From Rhodospirillales bacterium (GTDB taxonomy: Bacteria > Pseudomonadota > Alphaproteobacteria > TMED109), in contig JAPPED010000001.1 in NCBI GenBank assembly GCA_028824295.1, positions 124,001 through 188,000 of the forward strand: DNA of 64,000 bases, given 5' to 3'. This document shows, one piece after another, positions 28,039-40,226 of the stretch (position 1 is its first letter; every line of letters starts with the position of its first letter). The notes beneath the pieces were generated by a model. It was not told the origin of the DNA. It did not search any database and saw nothing but the letters and a program-made list of their open reading frames with translations. A program made the position numbers and the translations under genes.

Positions 28039-28864
28039 TCGCACTCCTTCGCCAGACGATCGAATGCGACCAGTGTGCCGAGCAGTAACGGCAAATCCGA
28101 CAACGGCAGCATGTTGGGACCGTCGCTGGGCGCGCGGTCGGGGTCAGGATGCGTCTCCATGAACACGGCCGCAACTCCTATGGCACAGGCGGCCCGCGCC
28201 AGAACAGGAACAAACTCACGGCGTCCGCCGGAGCGCGTCCCCTCGCCGCCAGGTTCCTGAACTGAATGCGTGGCATCGAACACGACGGGGCAGCCAGTCT
28301 GACGCAGCACGGGCAGCGCGCGCATGTCGTTCACCAGGCGGTTGTATCCAAATGATGTGCCGCGTTCGCAAACCAGCACCTGGCCGTTGCCTGCCTGACG
28401 CAGCTTGTCGACCACGTTCTGCATGTCCCACGGCGCCAGGAACTGCCCTTTCTTGACCATGACCGGTCTGCCCGTCACGGCGGCCGCTTGCAGCAGGTCC
28501 GTCTGACGGCACAGGAATGCCGGGATCTGCAGCAGGTCGACGTGCTCGGCCACCGGCGCGCACTGCCCGCGCTCATGAACGTCGGTGACCACGGCCACCC
28601 GGAGTCGCTCGCGAAGTTCCGCAAACACGTCAAGGGCTGACGCCATCCCCAGTCCGCGCGGACTGGTGCCGCTGGTCCGATTCGCCTTGTCGAACGAGGT
28701 CTTGTAGACGAAACCCAGCCCTGCCTTGCGGGTCATCTCCTGCAGGGCAGCGCAGGTCTCGAGCGCGTGGTCCCGGCTTTCCATCGCGCATGGTCCGGCG
28801 ATCAACGTCAGCGGCTGCCGGTTCCCGATTGCCACGTCGCCGACCATGACCGGTCCGGACGACA

Positions 28865-28865
<1 letters not shown>
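28035..28865 (-). CDS. kdsA: 3-deoxy-8-phosphooctulonate synthase (KDO8P synthase)
   Basis: Condenses arabinose 5-phosphate with phosphoenolpyruvate for the lipopolysaccharide core sugar KDO. 276 residues. Blocks seen are [69 protein letters not shown], and [15 protein letters not shown]. The ATG overlaps the pyrG stop by 1 nt (TGATG). Its substrate PEP is made by the next gene, eno. It shows the cell makes LPS. Confidence 0.97.
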
Positions 28866-30574
<1,709 letters not shown>

Positions 30575-30922
30575 TCAGTCTCCCGTCGGTGGTGCCGGTT
30601 CGGAGTCCGCTTCGTCAGTCACGGGCTCCAGGATCCCGGTGGGCAGCGCCTCGTCAGTCACCGGCACCAGCGGAAGCAGGTCGTCGTCGGGCATGCTTGC
30701 CAGCACCGCCAGGAGCAGGCTGATCCCCATGAATGCAACGGCCAGCACAGCGGTCGTCCGTGTGAGCAGGTTCGCCGAGCCGCGGCTGCTCATAACCCCG
30801 CCGAACGGGTCGGAGCCACCCCCGATGCCGCCCAATGCCCCGCCATCACTTCGTTGCAGCAGGATGGTGCCGACCAGAGCCGCGGCAACGCATACGTGAA
30901 TGACGAGCAGGAAAGCAGTCAT
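30575..30922 (-). CDS. secG: Preprotein translocase subunit SecG
   Basis: Small inner-membrane component of SecYEG. 115 residues with two helices (LLVIHVCVAAALVGTILLQ and TAVLAVAFMGISLLLAVLA) flanking the conserved loop RSDGGALGGIGGGSDPFGG. The ATG at 30922 overlaps the tpiA stop by 4 nt. The C-terminal tail is acidic and Pro-rich. tpiA-secG-pyrG is a common alphaproteobacterial order. Confidence 0.96.
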   Translation of the reverse strand: MTAFLLVIHVCVAAALVGTILLQRSDGGALGGIGGGSDPFGGVMSSRGSANLLTRTTAVLAVAFMGISLLLAVLASMPDDDLLPLVPVTDEALPTGILEPVTDEADSEPAPPTGD

Positions 30923-31698
30923 GGCAGGACGGTCCGGGCCGGGGAGACAGCCTCGCATATGCCCCAGAATTCCCCGGGTTGCAAGGATGCGCCGCCGACG
31001 AGCAACCCGTCGACACCGATTCCCCCCCCGATCCGGCCGGCATTGGCGGCCTGCACTGAGCCGCCGTACAGGATTCGCCAGGGTCCCGGACCGTAGGTTT
31101 GCTCAAGCGCTCCGCGAATTGTCGCGTGCATGGCCTCGATCTCGGCCCGACCGGGAACGTTGCCCGTACCTATCGACCATACCGGCTCGTAGGCCACCAC
31201 TGCGGCCGCGCAATCGAGTTCAGGTGGCAGCGATGCAAGGACTTGAGCGGTGACCTGCGCTTCCGCCTGTCCGTTCGTCCGGGCGGCAGCGCTCTCACCG
31301 ACGCACACGATCGGTGTCAGGCCCGCGGCCTTCGCCGCGATGACCTTCGCCCGCACATCCTTGTTGCTCTCGTGATGATGGGCTCGCCGTTCCGAATGCC
31401 CCAGCAGCACGAACGTGCAGCCGGCGTCGCGAAGCATCCCTGCCGCCACCTCGCCGGTACGGGGACCCGGCGGTGCACTCGAGCAGTCCTGTGCGCCCAG
31501 CTGAAACGGTGTCTGCCTGATCTGCCGGCCCACTAGATCGAGCAGCGTGTGGGGCGGGCACAGCACGATCTCCGCGCCGGGTGCGTCCTGCCGGCCGCGG
31601 CCGGTCAGCCGCTTCAGGCCGTCCACCAGCGCGGTCGCTTCGGCACGGGTGCCGTGCATCTTCCAGTTGCCGACCACCAGACAGGATGATGCGGACAA
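30919..31698 (-). CDS. tpiA: Triosephosphate isomerase
   Basis: Interconverts dihydroxyacetone phosphate and glyceraldehyde 3-phosphate. 259 residues. The active-site lysine is in VVGNWKMHG, the histidine in LLGHSERRAHH, the glutamate in AYEPVWSIGTG, and the phosphate loop in LYGGSVQAANA. It is divergent from ppiD across a 100-nt promoter region. Confidence 0.97.
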   Translation of the reverse strand: MSASSCLVVGNWKMHGTRAEATALVDGLKRLTGRGRQDAPGAEIVLCPPHTLLDLVGRQIRQTPFQLGAQDCSSAPPGPRTGEVAAGMLRDAGCTFVLLGHSERRAHHHESNKDVRAKVIAAKAAGLTPIVCVGESAAARTNGQAEAQVTAQVLASLPPELDCAAAVVAYEPVWSIGTGNVPGRAEIEAMHATIRGALEQTYGPGPWRILYGGSVQAANAGRIGGGIGVDGLLVGGASLQPGEFWGICEAVSPARTVLP

Positions 31699-31798
31699 TG
31701 CGAAGCTCTCTTGGAAAACTGACAGCGGCGCGGGTGGCCGGAGCGCTACGCTCCACTATAGTCTCGCCGTCACTGCATTTCCGTCGAGAGAATCCATC

Positions 31799-33694
31799 AT
31801 GCTGCAGGCGCTGCGCCGCCATGCCGGGTCCTGGGTCGCGAAGGGGTTCCTGCTGTTACTAGCGGCGAGCTTCGGGCTGTGGGGAGTCGGCGACATCTTC
31901 AGTGGCTACCAGGATCCTGTCGTCGCCGAAGTTGGCGACCGGGACATTCATGCGTCGGCGTTCTTCAATCGCTACAACCAGCGGCTGTCGGAACTCCGAC
32001 GATCCTTGGGCGGCAATGTCGACGAGAATCTGATCCGACAGCTCGGGCTGCCGGAGCAAGTCCTGAACGACATGGCAAGGCGCCTGCTGATCCAGGTGGA
32101 GGTGTCGGAACGCGGGCTGGCTGCCGGCCAGAACGATCTCGGCAGCTGGCTGCAAGATCAGGATATGTTTCGAAACAGCCTCGGCCAATTCGATCGCAAC
32201 CTGTTCAACTATGCCGCGCGCTCCCAGGGCCTTCAGCAGGAAGAGTTTCTCGCTTTGCTCGGAGAAATGCGGACCAGCGAGTTGCTGCTCGATGCCGTGT
32301 CGTTCGGCGCCCATCCGCCGGACCGCTGGCTGAAGACCTTCCACGCGCTGGACAGGGAGAAGCGCAGCGCCCGGGCGGCAGTCTTCCTGGCCGCCGACTC
32401 CGATTTGCCGAAACCCGCCACGGACGAGGCGGTCCGGGCCCGCCACGAGGAGCAGACCGATCGCTATCAGACGCCGCGCCGGCGTGACCTGACGTTCGCG
32501 GTGTTGGATCCGGAGACCCTGACGAGCGCTGTCCGGATCACGGAGGAAGATCTGCTGGAAGCCTTCGACCAGCGCCGCGACGAGTACTTCGAAACCGAGC
32601 GGCGCCATGTCCGGCAGTACCTGGCGGATGCCAGGGAAGAAGCGGAACGGGTCCTGGCACGGGCCCGGGAGGGCATCGGTCTGGCCGCCGCGGTCGAGGA
32701 GACGCTGGACGGCCAGGTCATCGACCTCGGTCCGGTGACGCGTGACGAGCTCGATGCCGACTATGCGGAGGCCGTTTTTTCGGCCGGCGCCAACACCCTG
32801 CACGGCCCCTCGGAGACAGCCTTCGGCTGGCGGGTCTTCGAGGTGGCCGATATCCAGGAAGCCAGAACGCCGTCGCTGGATGACATCCGCGACACCCTTA
32901 CCGATACCCTGCAGCTCGAACGGGCATTCGACTTGCTGCATGAGCGTGCAGAAGTGTTCTACGACGAGCGTGCCGGCAACGCATCGCTCGAGGAGGCGGC
33001 CAGGGCGAGCGGCGCGTCGGTGCTGTCCGTCGTCGATATTGACGCTCAGAGCCGTGACAGCACAGGCTCCGCGCATCCGGACGCTCCCGGCCGGGCACTC
33101 GTGACGCTGGGCTTCAACGTCAATGCTGACGGGACCTCGGATCTGGAAGAACTCGATGACGGTCGCATGGTTGCAGTGCGGGTCGACCGGGACGTGCCGG
33201 CCCGCGCCATGACGCTGGACGAGGCCCGCGAAGACATCCTGGAGGACCTTGCGGAGGAAGCCCGCATGGCCGACGCGCACCGACGAGCCGAAGCGTACGC
33301 CGCGGCAGCATCCGGCACCGCTAGCCTATCCACGCTGGCTACCGTACATGGCGGCGTGCTGCATACGTCCGAGTCGTTTACCCGCAGCGGGGAAGGTGCG
33401 GCGGCCGATTTCCCGGACATCGCCCGGCAGATCGCATTCGAACTCACGATAGGGGGCACCAGCAGCGCCGAAGAATTTGGGGGCGGCTATGCCGTGGTCA
33501 CGCTCGACCAGATCGTCGACGCCCCGGAGCCGACCAGTGAAGATCTGGACACCAGCCGCGCCACGCTTGGGGCAGCACTCGGGAACGACGTCGTGTTGTC
33601 ATTTATCGCGTCGCTCTGGAGCGCCCATCAGGTGAGCATCAACCAAACGGCGCTGGATCGGGTTCTCACCGATAACACCGGCTCGTCGTTCTAA
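31799..33694 (+). CDS. ppiD: PpiD-like peptidylprolyl isomerase (SurA N-terminal domain)
   Basis: Membrane-anchored periplasmic folding factor acting near the Sec channel. 631 residues, close to E. coli PpiD. An N-terminal anchor helix (GFLLLLAASFGLWGVGDIF, about residues 16-34) is followed by a SurA-like chaperone region and a parvulin-type domain around residues 230-350 (ETERRHVRQYLADAREEAE to TAFGWRVFEVADIQEAR). Sequence in the isomerase region is weakly conserved, so activity is uncertain. It is followed after 14 nt by trpE, suggesting one transcript. Confidence 0.88.
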   Translation: MLQALRRHAGSWVAKGFLLLLAASFGLWGVGDIFSGYQDPVVAEVGDRDIHASAFFNRYNQRLSELRRSLGGNVDENLIRQLGLPEQVLNDMARRLLIQVEVSERGLAAGQNDLGSWLQDQDMFRNSLGQFDRNLFNYAARSQGLQQEEFLALLGEMRTSELLLDAVSFGAHPPDRWLKTFHALDREKRSARAAVFLAADSDLPKPATDEAVRARHEEQTDRYQTPRRRDLTFAVLDPETLTSAVRITEEDLLEAFDQRRDEYFETERRHVRQYLADAREEAERVLARAREGIGLAAAVEETLDGQVIDLGPVTRDELDADYAEAVFSAGANTLHGPSETAFGWRVFEVADIQEARTPSLDDIRDTLTDTLQLERAFDLLHERAEVFYDERAGNASLEEAARASGASVLSVVDIDAQSRDSTGSAHPDAPGRALVTLGFNVNADGTSDLEELDDGRMVAVRVDRDVPARAMTLDEAREDILEDLAEEARMADAHRRAEAYAAAASGTASLSTLATVHGGVLHTSESFTRSGEGAAADFPDIARQIAFELTIGGTSSAEEFGGGYAVVTLDQIVDAPEPTSEDLDTSRATLGAALGNDVVLSFIASLWSAHQVSINQTALDRVLTDNTGSSF

Positions 33695-33708
33695 GCGAGG
33701 CATAAGGC

Positions 33709-35217
33709 ATGCCGGTTCAGCCCGCGCGCGGCGCGTTCCGGCAAACGTACGACGCGGGGACGCCGCAGATCGTCTGGCGGACACTGATCGCGGATCTGGA
33801 AACCCCCGTGTCGGCAATGCTGAAGCTGGCACGCCAACGCCCCAACAGTTTCCTGCTCGAGTCGGTCGAGGGTGGCGACACGCGCGGCCGGTACTCAATC
33901 ATCGGATTTGCCCCCGACGTGATTTGGCGGTGCAGCGGGAATCGGGCCGAAATCAACCGACAGGCGCACCTGGATCCGGACGCCTTCGAGCTCGAGCCGC
34001 AGGAAGCGCTTGGTTCGCTCCGCAAGCTGCTAGCCGAGTCGCGCATCGACCTCCCGGAAGACCTGCCTCCCATGGCTGCCGGGCTCGTCGGCTTCATGGG
34101 ATTTGACACGGTGCGTCTCATCGAACGCCTGCCGACTGACCGCCCCGCTGCCCTCGGGCTGCCAGACAGCCTTCTGATCCGGCCTACCGTCATGGCCATC
34201 TTCGACGCGGTGTCCGACACGGTCACGGTAGCGACACCCGTCTATCCGGACGACGTCGTGACAGCGGGCGCCGCGTTTACTGGAGCCGAACGACGGCTGG
34301 AAGACGCTGTTGCGGCACTGGGCACGCCGCTCGAACCCGAACCCGAGCCGGCCACAGACCAGCTCTCGCCTCCCTCCCCCGTCTCGAACATGACGCCAGA
34401 CCATTACCGGGCCATGGTGACGCGGGCACGCGAGTACATTCTGGATGGCGACGTTTTTCAGGTGGTCCTCGCGCAGCGGTTCGCCGCTTCGTTCCGGCTG
34501 CCACCGTTTGCGCTCTACCGCGCGCTGCGCCGGCTCAATCCTTCCCCGTTTCTGTTCTACCTGAACCTGGATGGCGTCGCGGTCGTCGGATCCAGTCCGG
34601 AAATCCTGGTGCGCGCACGTGACGGGACGGTCACGGTCAGGCCCATCGCCGGGACCCGTCCCCGAGGGGCCGACCGGACACGCGACCTGGCCTATGAACG
34701 CGAGCTCCTCGCTGATCCCAAGGAGTGTGCCGAGCACCTCATGCTGCTGGACCTCGGCCGCAATGACGTGGGCCGGGTCAGCGTGCCCGGCACCGTCCGC
34801 GTGACCGAGCAAATGATCGTCGAACGGTACAGCCACGTGATGCACATCGTTTCCAACGTCGAAGGTGATCTCGACCCCAGACACGACGGCATCGACGCCC
34901 TGATGGCGGGATTTCCGGCCGGCACGGTCAGCGGTGCACCCAAGGTGCGTGCGCTGGAAATCATCGACGAACTGGAATCGGAACGCCGCGGCATCTATGC
35001 CGGTTGCGTCGGCTACTTCTCCGTCAACGGGTCCATGGATTCATGTATTGCGCTCCGTACCGCAGTGGTGAAGGACGGCACGATGTACGTTCAGGCCGGG
35101 GCAGGGATCGTGGCGGACAGCGATCCCGAGGCTGAGTACATGGAGACGGTCAACAAGGCACGCGCGCTGTTTCAAGCCGCCGAAGAGGCCGTGCGGTTTG
35201 CCGGCGGCCAGGGCTAG
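33709..35217 (+). CDS. trpE: Anthranilate synthase component I
   Basis: Uses chorismate and ammonia from TrpG to make anthranilate. 502 residues. The feedback-inhibitor (tryptophan) site motif is in [17 protein letters not shown] near residue 50. Catalytic blocks include [51 protein letters not shown], and [19 protein letters not shown]. It heads the trp genes, which are all adjacent except trpA, trpB and trpF. Confidence 0.97.
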   Translation: MPVQPARGAFRQTYDAGTPQIVWRTLIADLETPVSAMLKLARQRPNSFLLESVEGGDTRGRYSIIGFAPDVIWRCSGNRAEINRQAHLDPDAFELEPQEALGSLRKLLAESRIDLPEDLPPMAAGLVGFMGFDTVRLIERLPTDRPAALGLPDSLLIRPTVMAIFDAVSDTVTVATPVYPDDVVTAGAAFTGAERRLEDAVAALGTPLEPEPEPATDQLSPPSPVSNMTPDHYRAMVTRAREYILDGDVFQVVLAQRFAASFRLPPFALYRALRRLNPSPFLFYLNLDGVAVVGSSPEILVRARDGTVTVRPIAGTRPRGADRTRDLAYERELLADPKECAEHLMLLDLGRNDVGRVSVPGTVRVTEQMIVERYSHVMHIVSNVEGDLDPRHDGIDALMAGFPAGTVSGAPKVRALEIIDELESERRGIYAGCVGYFSVNGSMDSCIALRTAVVKDGTMYVQAGAGIVADSDPEAEYMETVNKARALFQAAEEAVRFAGGQG

Positions 35218-35245
35218 GCCCGCCGACCGGCACCGGAAGTCACCA

Positions 35246-35830
35246 ATGTATGTCCTGATCGACAACTACGACAGCTTCACCTGGAACCTCTGGCACTATC
35301 TGGAGGAGTTGGGAGCGTCGGTCGAGGTCTATCGGAACGACACCTTGACGGTCAACGACGTACTCGCTCGCAAACCGGCCGGAATCGTGCTTTCACCTGG
35401 GCCGTGTACCCCCAACCAAGCGGGTATCTGTCTCGAGCTGGTGCGCGCGGCCGCCGGACAGACGCCGGTCCTCGGAGTCTGTCTGGGCCACCAGTCGATC
35501 GGACAGGCTTTTGGCGGTCGGGTGGTTCGTGCCCGAACGGTGATGCACGGCAAGACCAGTCCGATCCAGCACGACGGCAGTGCGATCTTTCACGGTCTCC
35601 CCTCCCCGTTCACGGCCGCGCGGTACCATTCGCTGATTCTGGAACGGAGCTCCATGCCCGATTGTCTGCAGATCACGGCAGAAACCGGCGATGGCGTCAT
35701 CATGGGGATCCAGCATGTCCGGCACGCACTGTTCGGCGTCCAGTTTCATCCGGAGAGCATCGCGTCGGAGCAGGGTCACGCATTGCTGAGGAATTTTCTC
35801 GATGCGACACGGACGGAGCGTTCGGTGTGA
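35246..35830 (+). CDS. trpG: Anthranilate synthase component II (glutamine amidotransferase)
   Basis: Supplies ammonia to TrpE; it may also serve aminodeoxychorismate synthase. 194 residues starting [19 protein letters not shown]. The oxyanion block [12 protein letters not shown], nucleophile in [15 protein letters not shown] and the final triad in [12 protein letters not shown] are all present. It starts 28 nt after trpE and ends with a GTGA overlap to trpD. Confidence 0.97.
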   Translation: MYVLIDNYDSFTWNLWHYLEELGASVEVYRNDTLTVNDVLARKPAGIVLSPGPCTPNQAGICLELVRAAAGQTPVLGVCLGHQSIGQAFGGRVVRARTVMHGKTSPIQHDGSAIFHGLPSPFTAARYHSLILERSSMPDCLQITAETGDGVIMGIQHVRHALFGVQFHPESIASEQGHALLRNFLDATRTERSV

Positions 35831-36855
35831 GTGAGGGCCCCCCGTTTCACGACATCCTTGCGGCGGTCGCGGACGGCCAGACGCTTACCCGAAACCAGGC
35901 GCAACACGCGTTCTCGCTCCTGATGGAGGGGCAGACCAGCCAGGCGCAGACCGCCGCGTTCCTGATGGCCCTGCGCGTTCGAACGGAGCAGGTCGAGGAG
36001 ATCGCGGGTGCCGCGCAGGCCATGCGCGCGAAGGCCACGCGCGTCCGCGCCCCGGCAGGAGCGATCGATACCTGCGGTACAGGTGGTGACGGGCTGGGTA
36101 CCGTGAACGTCTCGACGGCAACCGCCCTGGTAGTCGCAGGGTGCGGTGTGCCGGTCGCGAAGCACGGCAACAGGGCCGTCTCCTCCAAGTCCGGGTCCTC
36201 GGATGTGCTGGATGCGCTGGGGGTCAATGTCGCCGCTCCCGTCGACGCCGTGGAGCAAGCCATGCGAGTGGCCGGCGTCGGATTCCTCCTGGCCACGGTC
36301 TACCATCCGGCCATGCGGCATGTCGGACCAGTTCGGGCCGACCTCGGTCTGCGCACCGTCTTCAACCTGCTCGGGCCGCTCGCCAATCCCGCGGGTGTGC
36401 GCCGGCAGGTCATCGGTGTGTTTGCCGACCGATGGCTGGAGCCGCTCGCCAGGGTGCTCCATGAGCTGGAGTCGGAGCATGCATGGATCGTCCACGGCGC
36501 CGATGGCATGGATGAACTGACCACCACCGGCGCAACCCATGTGGCCGAGCTAAAGGGGGGACAGGTTCGCACGTTCACGGTGGCCCCCGAGGATGCCGGC
36601 CTTTCGCGAGCAGCTCCTGCCGAGCTGGTCGGCGGGGACGCCGCCGCCAACGCCGCGTCCATTCGGGACTTGCTCGACGGGAGGCGGAGCCCGTATCGCG
36701 ACATCGTCGTACTCAACGCCGCCGCTGCCCTGATCGTGGCGCAGCGGGCCGACAGCCTGGAAGCAGGCGCAGCACAGGCCACCCATTCGATCGATTCCGG
36801 CGCCGCCGGCACGGCACTGGATCGGCTGGTCGCGTGTACGCAGGCACAGCAATGA
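35827..36855 (+). CDS. trpD: Anthranilate phosphoribosyltransferase
   Basis: Second step of tryptophan synthesis. 342 residues. The PRPP motif [53 protein letters not shown], and the metal site in [14 protein letters not shown] are present. The frame is open far upstream into trpG, but GTG 35827, overlapping the trpG stop (GTGA), gives the correct N-terminus and fits the coupling seen along this operon. Confidence 0.97.
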   Translation: MSEGPPFHDILAAVADGQTLTRNQAQHAFSLLMEGQTSQAQTAAFLMALRVRTEQVEEIAGAAQAMRAKATRVRAPAGAIDTCGTGGDGLGTVNVSTATALVVAGCGVPVAKHGNRAVSSKSGSSDVLDALGVNVAAPVDAVEQAMRVAGVGFLLATVYHPAMRHVGPVRADLGLRTVFNLLGPLANPAGVRRQVIGVFADRWLEPLARVLHELESEHAWIVHGADGMDELTTTGATHVAELKGGQVRTFTVAPEDAGLSRAAPAELVGGDAAANAASIRDLLDGRRSPYRDIVVLNAAAALIVAQRADSLEAGAAQATHSIDSGAAGTALDRLVACTQAQQ

Positions 36856-37658
36856 ACGACCGACTCCGCTCGATCCTTGAGGCCAAACGGGACCGCGTGT
36901 CGGCACAACGTGTGGCGGTGCCGGAAATCGAACTGGAGCGACGGGCAACCGCGCAGGAGCCCCCGCGTGGGTTTGCGTCCGCGCTGCGACAGCCAGTCGC
37001 CCGTGGCACCTACGGCCTGATTGCAGAAATCAAGCGAGCGAGCCCCTCCAAGGGACGCTTGCGGGACGATTTCGATCCGGCAGTGCTGGCCGGCGCTTTG
37101 CATGACGGGGGGGCAGCCTGTATTTCGGTATTGACGGACGAACCGTTCTTTGAGGGTTCGGACGCGCATCTCATGGCTGCGCGTGCCGCCACTCCCGTCC
37201 CGGTGCTCCGCAAGGATTTCATGCTCGACCCGTATCAGATTCTCGAATCCCGCTCCCTCGGAGCAGACTGCGTGCTGCTGATTCTGGCCGCGCTGGATGA
37301 CTCGGAGGCATCGATAATGGCGCGCGACGCAAAGGCGCTCGGGATGGACGTCCTGGTCGAGGTGCACGACGAGCGCGAACTTGATCGTGCCGGTCCGCTC
37401 GGAGCGGACCTCGTCGGAATCAATAACCGCAACCTGCACACGTTCGAGGTTGATCTGGCGACTACGGAACGCCTGGCGGCCCTGGCGCCAGCTGGGGCTG
37501 ACCTCGTGGCGGAGAGCGGTCTCGGCGGGCCGGATGATCTCCACCGTCTGGCCAATTGTGGTGTCCGACGCTTCCTGATCGGTGAAACCCTGATGCGCAG
37601 TCCGGACGTCACGGAAGGCGTCCGCGCCCTTCTGGCCCGCACGGCGGACGCAGCGTGA
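36852..37658 (+). CDS. trpC: Indole-3-glycerol-phosphate synthase
   Basis: Fourth step of tryptophan synthesis. 268 residues in a TIM barrel. Motifs are [66 protein letters not shown] and [11 protein letters not shown]. Start ATG 36852 overlaps the trpD stop (ATGA). It is monofunctional; no TrpF domain is attached. Confidence 0.97.
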   Translation: MNDRLRSILEAKRDRVSAQRVAVPEIELERRATAQEPPRGFASALRQPVARGTYGLIAEIKRASPSKGRLRDDFDPAVLAGALHDGGAACISVLTDEPFFEGSDAHLMAARAATPVPVLRKDFMLDPYQILESRSLGADCVLLILAALDDSEASIMARDAKALGMDVLVEVHDERELDRAGPLGADLVGINNRNLHTFEVDLATTERLAALAPAGADLVAESGLGGPDDLHRLANCGVRRFLIGETLMRSPDVTEGVRALLARTADAA

Positions 37659-38134
37659 GCGAACGGTTTACCCATCTGGACGAGTCCGGCCGCGCGCGCA
37701 TGGTGGACGTGGGCGAGAAGGCGGTCACCCGCCGGACCGCCACAGCGGCCGCACGCGTCACGATGTCGGCATCCACGCTGCGGATGATCCTGGACGGCGG
37801 CCACCAGAAAGGCGACGTGCTTGGCGTCGCGCGGGTTGCCGGAATCATGGCGGCCAAGCGCACCCACGAACTGATCCCCCTGTGCCACCCGTTGCCGCTC
37901 GACTCCGTTGCCGTGGAACTGAGCTGCCGACCCGAGGAGGAGGCAGTGGAGATCCGGGCGACGTGCGCCACCTCCGCCAAGACTGGCGTGGAGATGGAGG
38001 CGCTGTCGGCGGCGAGCGTAGCCGCCCTCACCGTGTACGACATGTGCAAGTCGGTGGATCGTGCGATGCGAATTGACGCTGTCCGGTTGCTCCACAAGGC
38101 CGGCGGCAAGTCAGGAACGTTCCGCGCATCATGA
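37655..38134 (+). CDS. moaC: Cyclic pyranopterin monophosphate synthase
   Basis: Second step of molybdenum cofactor synthesis. 159 residues. Active-site blocks are [29 protein letters not shown] and [23 protein letters not shown] start overlapping the trpC stop. The trpC-moaC-moeA link is characteristic of alphaproteobacteria. Confidence 0.97.
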   Translation: MSERFTHLDESGRARMVDVGEKAVTRRTATAAARVTMSASTLRMILDGGHQKGDVLGVARVAGIMAAKRTHELIPLCHPLPLDSVAVELSCRPEEEAVEIRATCATSAKTGVEMEALSAASVAALTVYDMCKSVDRAMRIDAVRLLHKAGGKSGTFRAS

Positions 38135-39348
38135 TTTCGGTCACGGACGCCCGGCAACGGATTCTTGAAGCCATGCCGCTGGTGGCCACCGAGCGGGTTC
38201 CGTTGACAAATGCGCTGGGCCGGGTGCTCGCCACCGATGTAACGGCACGTACCGACCAGCCGCCGTCGGCGGTTTCCGCGATGGACGGCTACGCCGTACG
38301 CTCGGCGGACGTGCAGGCGACCCCTTGCGACCTGATCGTCGTCGGCGAGGCCCCTGCCGGCCGTCCGTTTGACGGATCCGTCGAAGCCGGCGAGGCGGTG
38401 CGCATCTTCACCGGCGCCCCGCTTCCCGACGGAACCGACAGCGTCGTCATCCAAGAAAACACCGAACCTGTGCAGAGCAGTGCAGTCCGTGTCCTGAACG
38501 GAGTCGCCTGCGGAAAACACGTCCGTGGTCGGGGCATCGATTTCAGGCAGGGCGATCCACTGGTGACGGCAGGGAGCCTGCTCACAGCCCGCGACGTCGG
38601 TCTGTCGGCAGCCGCCGATTGGCCTTGGTTGAGTGTCCGGCGCCGCCCGCGGGTGGCCCTCCTCGCCACGGGTGACGAAATCGTCCTGCCGGGTGAAGCA
38701 CGCAGATCGGGACAGATCGTCTCGTCCAATACGTTTGCGCTGGAATCCATGATACGGGCCGTTGGTGGCGATGCGGTCGATCTGTCGCTTGTTCCCGACG
38801 ACCCGGCGGCGCTTCGCGCGGCAATCGACGGGGTGCGTTCATTTGACCTGCTGGTGACGACCGGCGGCGTGTCGGTCGGCGCCTACGACCTGGTCGGCCA
38901 GGCCCTCCAATCGGCAGGCCTGAATCGACATTTCTGGAAGATCGCCATGCGTCCCGGTAAGCCTCTCCTGTTTGGGACGCTTCCAGAGGGTCCACCCGTC
39001 CTGGGATTTCCCGGCAATCCGGTATCCACCTACGTGTGCGGCCTCGTGTTTCTTCTGCCGGCATTGCGGACGATGCTGGGGCTCGACCCGGGCCCGCGCT
39101 TAGTGCAGGCGGAACTAGGCCGCGATCTGCCCGCGAACGACGTGCGGGAAGACTATCTCCGGGCGTCCACCAGACGGGATGACACCGGCTCGATCACGGT
39201 CCATCCCTTCGAGCTTCAGGACAGTTCCGTGCTTTCACTGCTGGCCCGGGCTGACTGCCTGGTCATTCGTCCCCCGCACGCTCCCGCGGCCCCCGCCGGA
39301 ACGCCCGTCACTGCGCTTCCTTTCCCGGCTGCTGCCGGCAGCACGTGA
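38131..39348 (+). CDS. moeA: Molybdopterin molybdotransferase MoeA (paralogue 2)
   Basis: 405 residues. Blocks are [80 protein letters not shown], and [13 protein letters not shown]. Start ATG 38131 overlaps the moaC stop by 4 nt. This copy sits at the housekeeping position after trp genes and moaC, so it is the likely general MoeA; the paralogue at 20955 is specialised by context. Confidence 0.95.
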   Translation: MISVTDARQRILEAMPLVATERVPLTNALGRVLATDVTARTDQPPSAVSAMDGYAVRSADVQATPCDLIVVGEAPAGRPFDGSVEAGEAVRIFTGAPLPDGTDSVVIQENTEPVQSSAVRVLNGVACGKHVRGRGIDFRQGDPLVTAGSLLTARDVGLSAAADWPWLSVRRRPRVALLATGDEIVLPGEARRSGQIVSSNTFALESMIRAVGGDAVDLSLVPDDPAALRAAIDGVRSFDLLVTTGGVSVGAYDLVGQALQSAGLNRHFWKIAMRPGKPLLFGTLPEGPPVLGFPGNPVSTYVCGLVFLLPALRTMLGLDPGPRLVQAELGRDLPANDVREDYLRASTRRDDTGSITVHPFELQDSSVLSLLARADCLVIRPPHAPAAPAGTPVTALPFPAAAGST

Positions 39349-39400
39349 TCGCCGCGCATTTGACCCGGGTGATCGCGGGAGAGGACGCAAAGTGCTCACA

Positions 39401-39429
39401 TTGACTTCTTGTTGCGAACAAAGTAGAAC
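39401..39429 (+). promoter_or_regulatory. lexA promoter with overlapping LexA-type operator
   Basis: TTGACT (39401-39406) and TAGAAC (39424-39429) are separated by 17 nt, a good sigma-70 match 37 nt before the lexA start. A direct repeat GAAC (39416-39419) and GAAC (39426-39429) lies over the -10 box. The known alphaproteobacterial LexA operator is a GTTC/GAAC direct repeat with a 7-nt spacer. Here the spacer is 6 nt. Location and motif together favour autoregulation of lexA. Confidence 0.6.
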
Positions 39430-39466
39430 ATAGAAGCAAGGCACGCAGCCGCTCTGGGTTCACCGC

Positions 39467-40120
39467 ATGCTCACTCGCAAACAGCACGAACTCCTCGTCT
39501 ATCTGAACAAGCGGATCGAGGAGACCGGGATCTCGCCCTCGTTCGAGGATATGAAAAATGCCCTCGGACTCAAATCGAAATCCGGGATCCACCGGCATCT
39601 GACCTCCCTCGTGGAGCGCGGATTTGTCGAGCGGTTACCCAACCGGGCCCGCGCGATTCGCGTGGTTCGAAAGCCTGAAGAAGCCGCTGCGACGGTGGAC
39701 AACAGCAGTCCCGGCCAGTGGGGAGCCCTGATCGATCTCCCGTTCTACGGAACAATTGCAGCAGGCACCCCGATCGAGGCCATCCAGCACGAGTCCTTCA
39801 TCAAGGTTCCGCCGACGATGAACCTAGGCACCGGGAGCGGCGAACACTTCGCGCTCAAGATCCAGGGGGACTCCATGATTGATGCCGGAATCTTGGATGG
39901 GGACATGGGGATTTTTCGACGTCAGCAGACAGCCGAATCGGGCCAGATTGTCGTCGCGTTCATCGATGGTCGCGAGGCAACGCTGAAACGGTTCCGGCCG
40001 CAGGCCGATTCCATCCAACTGCTGCCAGAGAACAAGGCCCTCGAGCCGATCGTGGTGCACCCGAGTCAGCTTCAGATCCAGGGCATCATGAAAGGGCTGT
40101 ACCGCACCGTCATCTACTGA
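39467..40120 (+). CDS. lexA: LexA SOS-response repressor
   Basis: DNA-binding repressor that self-cleaves when RecA is activated by damage. 217 residues. A winged-helix N-terminus ([21 protein letters not shown], residues 22-42) is followed by the cleavage site Ala99-Gly100 in YGTIAAGTP. The Ser/Lys dyad is Ser136 (GDSMIDAGI) and Lys174 (EATLKRF). It has its own promoter with a likely operator. In relatives, comEC is often between lexA and gltX; it is absent here. Confidence 0.97.
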   Translation: MLTRKQHELLVYLNKRIEETGISPSFEDMKNALGLKSKSGIHRHLTSLVERGFVERLPNRARAIRVVRKPEEAAATVDNSSPGQWGALIDLPFYGTIAAGTPIEAIQHESFIKVPPTMNLGTGSGEHFALKIQGDSMIDAGILDGDMGIFRRQQTAESGQIVVAFIDGREATLKRFRPQADSIQLLPENKALEPIVVHPSQLQIQGIMKGLYRTVIY

Positions 40121-40226
40121 GGCTTTGCCTCCCGCTGGACGGGAGGCGCCAACCGCGTGCCGTCAGCCGGCGATAACCGCCGGCCATTCGCGCGCGTCCC
40201 CCGTCGTCCGTCCCGAGGCCTTCACC

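Noticed and set aside
31699-31798. TATAGT at 31757 as a -10 box for ppiD
   Set aside because: No acceptable -35 element at 16-18 nt; TTGGAA is about 40 nt upstream.
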